NCBI GenBank assembly: GCA_902783085.1 | Contig: CACZPT010000049.1 | Coordinates: forward strand, 1-13,851 | Length of the DNA stretch: 13,851 nt | From: an uncultured Methanobrevibacter sp. | Lineage (GTDB): Archaea; Methanobacteriota; Methanobacteria; Methanobacteriales; Methanobacteriaceae | Reading direction: 5' to 3' | Shown here: positions 1 through 6,287 of the stretch, piece after piece | How positions within the stretch are numbered: position 1 is the stretch's first letter | Layout: each line of letters begins with the position of its first letter | The notes under the pieces: model-generated | The model's input: the letters and a program-made list of their open reading frames with translations, nothing else | What the model was told of the DNA's origin: nothing | The model's database searches: none | Position numbers and translations under genes: made by a program

Positions 1-1
1 A

Positions 2-793
2 AGACACCAAAAGCTCCTGGAAGAGGCACCTTCCCCTATCATGACAGAAGAATTGAGAGAGGAAATGGGTGGAAGTGCAGTAAGGGCCGCCGAATATATT
101 GGATATACTAGTGCAGGTACTGTTGAATTTTTATACGATGCTGGAAACTACTATTTCTTAGAAATGAACACCCGTATTCAAGTAGAACATCCCATTACTG
201 AACTCATTACCAATACTGACTTAATTAAAGAACAAATAAAAATAGCTAGTGGTGAAGAGTTAACATAAGAACAAAAAGATATTAAAGTAAACGGCCATGC
301 AATTGAATGTCGTATTAATGCAGAAGATCCTCTTAACGATTTTGCTCCAAATCCAGGTAAAATTACAGGTTACAGATCACCAGGAGGACCAGGAGTTCGT
401 TTAGATAGTGGAGTTTACATGAATTATACAATTCCAACATTTTATGATTCTATGATTTCTAAATTAATTACATATGGCAGAACTAGAAACGATGCAATTA
501 ATAAAATGAAAAGAGCATTAAGTGAATATATTATTTTAGGTGTAACAACAACCATTCCATTCCATAAAGCTATTTTAAGAAACCCAAACTTTATTGAAGG
601 GAATCTAAATACACACTTCATTGATCAGTACAAAAAAGGTATTGAAAGTGAAATGCATAATGTAATAGTTAAAGATTTAGAAAATGTAAACAAACTCAAA
701 TCAACATTTATGCCTGGAAAAAAAATAGCTGCTATTTCAGCTGCTGTGGGATCATATCAAAATACTGTTATGAACCAGATGGCCAAAAAATAA
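2..793 (+). pseudogene. pycA: Pyruvate carboxylase subunit A (biotin carboxylase), 3' part, interrupted by a stop codon
   Basis: This is the C-terminal part of the biotin carboxylase subunit of the archaeal two-subunit pyruvate carboxylase, which uses ATP and bicarbonate to carboxylate biotin on PycB so that pyruvate becomes oxaloacetate. The frame is open from the window edge (RHQKLLEEAPSPIM), so the 5' half lies outside. The ATP-grasp signature FLEMNTRIQVEHPITE is present before a TAA at 266-268. The same frame then resumes with QKDIKVNGHAIECRINAEDP and runs through the biotin carboxylase C-terminal domain to a TAA at 791-793. Because homology continues on both sides in one frame, a single base change (probably from a Tyr codon, TAT or TAC) explains the break better than an indel. 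The truncated product would lack the C-terminal domain. birA follows 16 bp later. The family call is firm. Whether the stop is a real mutation or a sequencing error cannot be told here. Confidence 0.9.
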
Positions 794-809
794 TCATATA
801 GTGATTTAA

Positions 810-1727
810 ATGGAAAATGAAATAATTAAATTATTAAAAAGAGAAGGAAAATTATCTGATGAAGCCTTTGATGAACTTAAAAGTGTTGGACTCAATTCAT
901 TTTCAGATATTATAAAGGAAGTCGGTAAGGAACCAACAGAATATATTAAAGTAGAAGACATCCAAGAAGATTTGAATACTGATTTTATTGGTAAAAATAT
1001 CTATATTTATAAGGAAGTAATGTCTACAAACACAGTAGCAAAATTTTTATCTGCTAACAATGTTGAAAATGGAACTGTTATTATTTCCGAAAAACAGAGT
1101 GATGCTAAAGGAAGGCTTGGAAGATCTTGGCAGTCTCCATTAGGAGGTATTTGGTTATCAATAATAATTAATCCTAATGTTGATCATTCTAAAATTCCAA
1201 TGATAACTCTTGCTACTGGTGTTTCTGTTGCAAAAACCCTTGAAAAACTTGGAATTGAAAATCCTGAAATCAAATGGCCAAATGATGTTATGATTAATGG
1301 TAAAAAAGTTTGTGGAATATTAACTGAAGCAATAGCTACTTTTAATACTATTGAAAATGTTATTATTGGAGTTGGAATTGATGCAAATATTGATATAAAT
1401 TCACTTCCTGAAGAATTACAAGAAGGAACCACCACATTATCTAGAGAACTTGGTAATGAAGTCTCTGAAAGTGAAGTAATAAAAATATTTTTAGAAGAAT
1501 TTGAAAAAGTGGGTGGTGAATTTATCGCTGGAGGATATGAAAATATTTTAAAAGAATGGAGAAAACGTTCTTATTCTATTGGAAAAATTGTTGAAGTTAA
1601 AAAACCATTCAGTAAATCTTATGATGGTTATGTTCTAGGAATAAGTAGGGAAGGCTCTTTAGTTGTTGAAAAAATAGACGGAACCATCGAAAAAGTAATA
1701 TCCGGAGAATGTATCATTAAAAATTAA
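810..1727 (+). CDS. birA: Biotin--[acetyl-CoA-carboxylase] ligase (biotin protein ligase)
   Basis: The 305-residue protein activates biotin to biotinyl-AMP and transfers it to a lysine of a carrier protein, here presumably the biotinyl subunit PycB. The catalytic domain shows GRLGRSW (residues 101-107, equivalent to the GRGRRG biotinyl-AMP loop), KWPNDV (155-160) and GKKVCGIL (164-171). A C-terminal SH3-like domain follows at about 250-305 (GKIVEVKKPFSKSYDGYVLGI). The first 60 residues resemble a small helical domain, but I cannot see a convincing winged helix, so a repressor role is doubtful. It starts 16 bp after pycA with a weak GTGAT ribosome site, so co-transcription is likely. Adjacency of pycA and birA is known in Methanothermobacter. 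The 3' end overlaps the convergent PLP-enzyme gene by 11 bp. Confidence 0.95.
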   Translation: MENEIIKLLKREGKLSDEAFDELKSVGLNSFSDIIKEVGKEPTEYIKVEDIQEDLNTDFIGKNIYIYKEVMSTNTVAKFLSANNVENGTVIISEKQSDAKGRLGRSWQSPLGGIWLSIIINPNVDHSKIPMITLATGVSVAKTLEKLGIENPEIKWPNDVMINGKKVCGILTEAIATFNTIENVIIGVGIDANIDINSLPEELQEGTTTLSRELGNEVSESEVIKIFLEEFEKVGGEFIAGGYENILKEWRKRSYSIGKIVEVKKPFSKSYDGYVLGISREGSLVVEKIDGTIEKVISGECIIKN

Positions 1728-2871
1728 ATACAATCTCCCCACATTTATCTTCATTAGTAACTAACTCTTTTAAGTTATTAAATGAAGATATAATTTTTTT
1801 ATTTAAACTATCTAAATTAAGGTTAAAAGCATCATTAGTTGATAAATCAAACCTTATTGTAGCAGATGCCCCCGGCATTGATACCGGTGGAATTGTAATA
1901 ATACCATGTTCTTTTAATAAAATAAAAGAAAATACAAATGCCAAGTCATTATTAGATAAATTATGGTCAATATCCAGTTCACCAGCCAATCCTTCAGGAG
2001 TAATCATGACTCCAGTTGGTGTTGTTTTAAAATTATTAAAATTAGAATTTAATAAATCAAAAAGTTCATCTTTTCTAGAAAAACTTTTAATTAAATTATC
2101 ACCATCAAAATTTTTAATTCCATTTAACATTGCAAGTACTGCTGGTGGTTGAGCTTCAAGACCAAATTGATTAACTTTAACTTTAATTTCATCAATTAAA
2201 TCTTTTCTACCTGCCATTAATCCCCCTCTTGGACCCGGCATTAATTTATCAGTACTGGTAATAGCAATATCTGCACCTAAATCACATGCTCTTGGCTGAT
2301 TGAATACAACTGTTCTAAGTCTAGCACCTGAAGCATCATCAACCATTACCGGAATATTATTTTCATGAGCCATTTCAATAACTTTTTTAAAATTATTTTC
2401 ATCAATTACTTTATGGTCCATTGTAGAACCAGTAATTACAACTAAAGAAGTGTTTTCAGGTATTGAAAACTCATCAAAAACATCAGTTTCACTATAATTA
2501 GCATTAACTAATTTACAACTTCTTGGAATAGATGGATGTGCTGGAAGTTCAGCCAGATAATGTACAACATTAGTATTTTCACCAACTAATGTTAAAATTG
2601 TGGCTAAAATCCCTGAAGATGTCCTGTTTAAAGGTAAGACTTTTTCACCGCCCATATGTTCAATACCAACTTTTTGAAGTTCTTCTTCAAAAATAGCTGG
2701 CCCAACATATGTTTCTAAAAGATCGATTTCTGAAGGACTTGCAATAAATCCTCCAGACAAACCTGTTAAGTCAAATAAAGATTCACGACCTTTATTTTTA
2801 ACAATATCTTTTATAATAGAGAAAGCATTTTCTCTTTTTTTAACTTCATCTAATGAATTATTAACAATCAT
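1717..2871 (-). CDS. SelA-like pyridoxal phosphate enzyme, MJ0158 family
   Basis: This is a 384-residue fold-type I PLP protein of the archaeal family related to bacterial selenocysteine synthase (MJ0158 / TIGR03576). Visible features are the cofactor region MVDDASGAR (176-184), with an aspartate expected to contact the pyridine nitrogen, and TSTDKLMPGPRGG (205-217), where K209 is the probable Schiff-base lysine. The archaeal homologue MJ0158 has been reported not to act as a selenocysteine synthase, and the true substrate is not known to me, so no function should be carried over from SelA. The ATG directly abuts the stop codon of the upstream small gene, which implies a two-gene operon with translational coupling. 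Its 3' end overlaps the convergent birA gene by 11 bp. The family is clear; the function is unknown. Confidence 0.88.
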   Translation of the reverse strand: MIVNNSLDEVKKRENAFSIIKDIVKNKGRESLFDLTGLSGGFIASPSEIDLLETYVGPAIFEEELQKVGIEHMGGEKVLPLNRTSSGILATILTLVGENTNVVHYLAELPAHPSIPRSCKLVNANYSETDVFDEFSIPENTSLVVITGSTMDHKVIDENNFKKVIEMAHENNIPVMVDDASGARLRTVVFNQPRACDLGADIAITSTDKLMPGPRGGLMAGRKDLIDEIKVKVNQFGLEAQPPAVLAMLNGIKNFDGDNLIKSFSRKDELFDLLNSNFNNFKTTPTGVMITPEGLAGELDIDHNLSNNDLAFVFSFILLKEHGIITIPPVSMPGASATIRFDLSTNDAFNLNLDSLNKKIISSFNNLKELVTNEDKCGEIVFNF

Positions 2872-3201
2872 TTAAGCATCATCCAATTCTAATTTAAAAT
2901 CGGCTAATGCCTCTAAGAAAGGTTTTAAATCTTTTTCTGTTAATGGAATAGAAGTGAATTCTTCATCTTCAGGTTTTTCATAAGAATATTCGGCATCAAG
3001 AATTTTACCTTCAGGAGTAACCCATATCATTAAACTATCACTAACATCATCATTTTTCTTAGTTGGTGGGAAAAATATTTCAAAAGAAGTTCCTAATTGA
3101 TTGAAAAATTTCATTTTTTCTTCTTCATCTTTATTGCATTTTTTAATTTTTCTAATTCTTGATTTTAGTTTTTTTTCTGCGAGTTCATTAATGTCAGCCA
3201 T
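2872..3201 (-). CDS. Conserved small hypothetical protein, upstream partner of the SelA-like gene
   Basis: I do not recognise this protein. A longer open frame begins at 3252, but the ATG at 3199-3201 is preferred. It follows an AGGTTGAT ribosome site (minus strand, 3206-3213), and the 17 residues before it are hydrophobic and low-complexity, as expected of translated leader. The resulting 109 residues begin MADINELAEKKLKSR, with a basic helical start (to about residue 25), then a mixed alpha/beta segment (SFEIFFPP, SLMIWVTPEGKILDAEYSYE) and an acidic C-terminal helix (LKPFLEALADFKLELDD). There is no signal peptide or membrane segment, so it is probably cytosolic. Its TAA touches the ATG of the SelA-like gene, so the two are probably made together and may work together. 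That last point is inference from spacing alone. Confidence 0.75.
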   Translation of the reverse strand: MADINELAEKKLKSRIRKIKKCNKDEEEKMKFFNQLGTSFEIFFPPTKKNDDVSDSLMIWVTPEGKILDAEYSYEKPEDEEFTSIPLTEKDLKPFLEALADFKLELDDA

Positions 3202-3258
3202 AAATATCAACCTATATAAATCAATTATAATTAAATATTCTTTATTAATCAAGGTATG

Positions 3259-3475
3259 GAACTACCTTGCCTTAAAAGACCTGGATTCCTAGATTTGTTA
3301 TCCCATTATAGTTTCAATGGTTGCTAGGCAATCTTCTTCGAACCTAAGGTTTAGACAAATAATATAATTTAATTTTTTTCCAATTTGCTTATCATTGAAA
3401 AAGTTTTAATTAACTATTTTTATTGTCATTTTTAATTTTAATTTTTTTACTATTTAAAGTTCATCAGATAGCATT
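3259..3475 (-). repeat. Repeat copy A: tnpB-less IS200/IS605-type end, degenerate
   Basis: This non-coding block between the fumarase and small-hypothetical genes matches 12630-12849 in order and nearly in length (217 versus 220 bp). Shared pieces are gaactacc at the low-coordinate end (3259-3266), ggattc, an aaggttyagacaa block near 3348, and an exact 18-bp match, ttactatttaaagttcat, at 3447-3464. Read on the minus strand it ends with ggaatcc, a degraded hairpin and ggtagttcc. That is the arrangement I know from right ends of tnpB-carrying IS200/IS605 elements, where the omega RNA is encoded. Its hairpin is weaker than that of copy B, so copy A looks older or more decayed. No transposase coding remains. 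Confidence 0.6.
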
Positions 3476-3490
3476 ATAAGATTATAATTA

Positions 3491-4012
3491 TTAATCATAT
3501 AAACTATTACCTTCACTATCCATAGCTACAATAAGTGGTCCGAAATCTTCAACTTTTAAGTTCCATACAGCTTCGGGCATTCCCAAATCTAACCAGTCCA
3601 CACTTTCGATTTTTTCAACAGCATCCACATATAATGCAGCACAACCTCCCGTAGCAACAGCATATACTGCTTTATTTCTAATTAAAGCTTCACGGACGCT
3701 ATCATCCATGCCACCTTTCCCAATAACAATTTTTGGACCTAAATCAATAACATCACTTTGATAAGGATTCATTCTCATTGATGTAGTTGGGCCAACAGCA
3801 ATCATTTCATAATCTTCGCCATTTTGCTTTATAATAGGACCTGCATGGAAAATAGCTGCCCCATCAAGATTTCTTGGAGCACCTTCATCCAAAATTCTTT
3901 TATGAGCTTGGTCTCTTGCAGTTAAGATATTGCCCGTTAAACGAATAACATCTCCAACTTTTAAATCGGATAGATCTCCGTCATTAAGCGGAACATTTAT
4001 TTTTTTCTCCAT
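3491..4012 (-). CDS. Fumarate hydratase class I, beta subunit
   Basis: This 173-residue protein is the C-terminal-type (beta) subunit of the two-subunit iron-sulfur fumarase, which interconverts fumarate and malate. In hydrogenotrophic methanogens it serves the incomplete reductive TCA route from oxaloacetate to 2-oxoglutarate. Diagnostic stretches are GDVIRLTGNILTARDQAHKR, FHAGPIIK, VGPTTSMRMNPYQ, GKGGM, ATGGCAALY, and the terminal DLGMPEAVWNLKVEDFGPLI. Length fits the stand-alone beta subunit. The alpha subunit that carries the [4Fe-4S] ligands is not in this window. The start is supported by a GGTGA ribosome site (minus strand, 4017-4021). The TtdB subunit of L(+)-tartrate dehydratase is the nearest alternative, but fumarase is more likely in this organism. 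Downstream lies repeat copy A. Confidence 0.9.
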   Translation of the reverse strand: MEKKINVPLNDGDLSDLKVGDVIRLTGNILTARDQAHKRILDEGAPRNLDGAAIFHAGPIIKQNGEDYEMIAVGPTTSMRMNPYQSDVIDLGPKIVIGKGGMDDSVREALIRNKAVYAVATGGCAALYVDAVEKIESVDWLDLGMPEAVWNLKVEDFGPLIVAMDSEGNSLYD

Positions 4013-4061
4013 TTGTTCACCATAACTAAAACTATATTAATTAAAAAAAATTAATCTAGAT

Positions 4062-4070
4062 TATATATAA
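4062..4070. promoter_or_regulatory. TATA-like box in the fumarase / DUF2070 divergent spacer
   Basis: The 81-bp spacer between two divergent starts (4012 and 4094) holds a near-palindromic tatatataa. For the minus-strand fumarase gene it lies about 50 bp upstream of the ATG, which would give a leader of about 25 nt that includes the GGTGA site. For the plus-strand DUF2070 gene it lies only about 25-30 bp from the ATG, with no Shine-Dalgarno visible, so that transcript could be leaderless. This is inferred from spacing only. Confidence 0.5.
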
Positions 4071-4093
4071 AATTTTTAGATTTAATAAATTTA

Positions 4094-5932
4094 ATGGATT
4101 TTAATAAATATTGTTGTGAAAAAATGTCGAGCATGAGTAGCGTTGCGGGATTATCAAAATACATAACAACTCTTCCAACCACTAAAAAATCGGTTTTAGG
4201 AATATGCATTGTTAGTTTTTTAGCTGGATTAATATATTATCTTATTGTTGATACTAATGAAATGATATTTGGTGGAATTTTTGGTTTTTTAGTATTGGGA
4301 ATTAGTTCTATATTAAGTGGCATTTTAAATCAGCATGGAGTTAAAAAATTACATGGAATTAACTTAAAGATGAAACATTCGATGTTTTTATCACTTCTAT
4401 CATTAGTTATTGTTAGTATCATATTAATTTTAGGTGGATTAATATTCAGAATTATTTTTAATTGGGATTCATTTCTAAATTTATTAATATTTGGTTGTGT
4501 TTTAATTTACGGTATTAACACTCTTGTTTTATGGAGTACAACCAAAATAGGATTTGTAAAATCAGCTATTATTGGCCTTATCCAACCATTATTAATTCTT
4601 ACAATGTTTGTAATAATAACATTTTTAGTAAGTGATGCGGAGATATTATCAATACCTCTTCTTGTAAATATGTCAATTAAAATTGGTATTGCGGCAATCA
4701 TACTTATTTTAGCTATTTATTCATTTATTACAATAATTGCATCACCATTAAAGAAAAATCTTGGAATAGGAATATTGGATTTATTAAGTCTATTTATTGC
4801 CCATATGAACGAAGGATCTAATCTTTTAGAAACTACATTTGAAACAATGGGTGAATCTATTGAAACTATTGTGACATATATTAGTTTTAAGGGAAAAAAT
4901 GGTATAAAATCATTGTTTATTTCTCCATCTGTCCATCCCGGACCTTTAGGCAATATTGGTGGATCAAATATGCCGACAATTTTAGCCGATAAATTTAATC
5001 ATTTTACAATGGTTGCTCATGGTCCGTCAACACATGACTTCAACCCGATTTCAATATCAGAAATTGATAAAATTGAAAGTGCTATTAAAAAAGGTTTGGA
5101 TGATATTGAATATTCAAAAAATGCCAGTATTTTCAAAAGATACTCATCGAATGCAGCTAATATTGGAGTGCAATTTTTTAATAAGGGTATGGTCATATTA
5201 TCAACATTTGCACCTGAAGACAGTGATGATATCGAATTCGGTGTTGGCCTTACAATGATGACACAAAGTAAAAGTAATTGTAATGTTGATGACTCCATTA
5301 TAGTTGACTGTCATAATTCATTTACCCCTGAAAGTGGTGAAGTATTGCCTGGAAATCCTGAAGTTTTTGATTTAATTGATGTTATTAATAAAATTGAGGA
5401 AACTGATACAACTGAAAGCATAAAAGTTGGATGTTATGAAAATAAAATGGAAACCTTAGGTAAAACTGAGGGTATTGGTGAAAGCGGTATTAAAACAATG
5501 ATTGTCGAAGTAGATAATCAAAAAACTGCGTATATTTTATTTGATGCGAATAACATGGAAATAGGCTTTAGACAAGAAATTATTGATGCAACTAAAGAAT
5601 TTGACATTGATGAAATAGAAGTAATGACAACTGATACACATACAGTTAATACATTATCCAGAGGATACAACCCTATTGGAATAGAAAAAAGAGAAGAAAT
5701 TATAGAATATATAAAATTAAGTATTACTGAAGCAATAAAAGATTTAGAAGAAGTTGAAGTTGGAACTGGAACTAAAAGAATTAAAAATCTCAACACATTC
5801 GGTCCCAAAAATTCAACAGAACTTATATCAACATTAAGTTCAGTAGTTGCAGTTAGTAAAATTATAGCTCCAGTTTTATTAATCACTGCAATAATAATAG
5901 TATTTATTTGGATTTTTTATGGTTGGTTATAA
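4094..5932 (+). CDS. DUF2070 family archaeal membrane protein
   Basis: This 612-residue protein belongs to a large archaeal membrane family of unknown function. The N-terminal half has about six or seven hydrophobic spans (roughly 34-52, 57-78, 96-122, 127-147, 157-179, 186-217). It is followed by a soluble domain (about 225-585) and a final span at 590-612. The soluble domain has clusters of His and Asp that look like metal ligands or active-site residues: HPGPLGNIGG (H281), HGPSTHDFNP (H309, H314, D315), VDCHNSF (D405, H407) and TTDTHTVN (D514, H516). A hydrolase role is therefore an attractive inference, but it is not shown. No ribosome site is visible ahead of the ATG, and TATA spacing suggests a leaderless mRNA. 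Its 3' end overlaps the convergent small membrane gene by 6 bp. Confidence 0.85.
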   Translation: MDFNKYCCEKMSSMSSVAGLSKYITTLPTTKKSVLGICIVSFLAGLIYYLIVDTNEMIFGGIFGFLVLGISSILSGILNQHGVKKLHGINLKMKHSMFLSLLSLVIVSIILILGGLIFRIIFNWDSFLNLLIFGCVLIYGINTLVLWSTTKIGFVKSAIIGLIQPLLILTMFVIITFLVSDAEILSIPLLVNMSIKIGIAAIILILAIYSFITIIASPLKKNLGIGILDLLSLFIAHMNEGSNLLETTFETMGESIETIVTYISFKGKNGIKSLFISPSVHPGPLGNIGGSNMPTILADKFNHFTMVAHGPSTHDFNPISISEIDKIESAIKKGLDDIEYSKNASIFKRYSSNAANIGVQFFNKGMVILSTFAPEDSDDIEFGVGLTMMTQSKSNCNVDDSIIVDCHNSFTPESGEVLPGNPEVFDLIDVINKIEETDTTESIKVGCYENKMETLGKTEGIGESGIKTMIVEVDNQKTAYILFDANNMEIGFRQEIIDATKEFDIDEIEVMTTDTHTVNTLSRGYNPIGIEKREEIIEYIKLSITEAIKDLEEVEVGTGTKRIKNLNTFGPKNSTELISTLSSVVAVSKIIAPVLLITAIIIVFIWIFYGWL

Positions 5933-6199
5933 GTAACTAACAGCTAAAACCCATACAATAATCCATGTGAAAAAGAAAGGGGCGATTCCATCCCATAACC
6001 ATTGAGAAAATCCGGAAATTTCATCACCAACTAATTTTTGAGATAATTTACCTGTGAAGTAAAGAATGATTAACCCAACGAAAAAACCGAAAACTTCATT
6101 TTTAAAACCTAACCAGCCTAATGAAAGGACTGCAGAAATAAAACCTGAAATAATTCCAACTATAACATGAAGACTTGTAACTTTAATTGTAGCATCCAA
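5927..6199 (-). CDS. Small three-span membrane protein, EMC6-like
   Basis: This is a 90-residue protein with about three hydrophobic spans (8-28, 33-51 and 68-89). Its loop signature FSQWLWDGIAPFFFTWIIVW resembles archaeal homologues of EMC6, a subunit of the endoplasmic reticulum membrane protein complex. In eukaryotes EMC helps insert membrane proteins. An archaeal role is presumed, not demonstrated. The start is a TTG, and the choice is well supported by a strong GGAGG ribosome site at 6207-6211 with 7 nt spacing. It is divergent from NFACT and overlaps the end of the DUF2070 gene by 6 bp. The assignment rests on size, topology and the WDG..PFFFTW pattern, so a different small membrane family remains possible. 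Confidence 0.65.
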   Translation of the reverse strand: MDATIKVTSLHVIVGIISGFISAVLSLGWLGFKNEVFGFFVGLIILYFTGKLSQKLVGDEISGFSQWLWDGIAPFFFTWIIVWVLAVSYL

Positions 6200-6206
6200 T
6201 TTATTT

Positions 6207-6211
6207 CCTCC
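6207..6211 (-). promoter_or_regulatory. Strong ribosome binding site selecting a TTG start
   Basis: GGAGG on the minus strand lies 7 nt before the TTG at 6197-6199. It is the strongest Shine-Dalgarno in the window and justifies a TTG start for the EMC6-like gene, since no ATG lies at a suitable distance. Confidence 0.7.
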
Positions 6212-6275
6212 ATATGAAAAATTAAATATATTAAATATACTTTAATAACTAATAGTATATTAAAGTATTGATATA

Positions 6276-6280
6276 AGGTG
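6276..6280 (+). promoter_or_regulatory. Ribosome binding site that decides the NFACT start
   Basis: AGGTG ends one base before the ATG at 6282 but 7 nt before the ATG at 6288. The second spacing is normal, so initiation at 6288 is preferred. Confidence 0.65.
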
Positions 6281-6287
6281 TATGAAA

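Noticed and set aside
266..268. Recoded codon (selenocysteine or pyrrolysine) in pycA
   Set aside because: Those use TGA and TAG, whereas this is TAA, and biotin carboxylases have no special residue at this loop.
810..990. DNA-binding winged helix at the BirA N-terminus
   Set aside because: The 60-residue N-terminal segment is helical, but I cannot identify a helix-turn-helix with confidence, so I do not claim repressor function.
3202..3252. N-terminal extension of the small hypothetical gene to 3252
   Set aside because: The extra residues are hydrophobic, low-complexity and overlap the promoter-like AT-rich region; the internal ATG at 3201 has a ribosome site.
4507..5886. Open frames on the opposite strand or another frame within DUF2070
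   Set aside because: They lie wholly inside a well-supported gene and look like frame shadows in AT-rich coding sequence.
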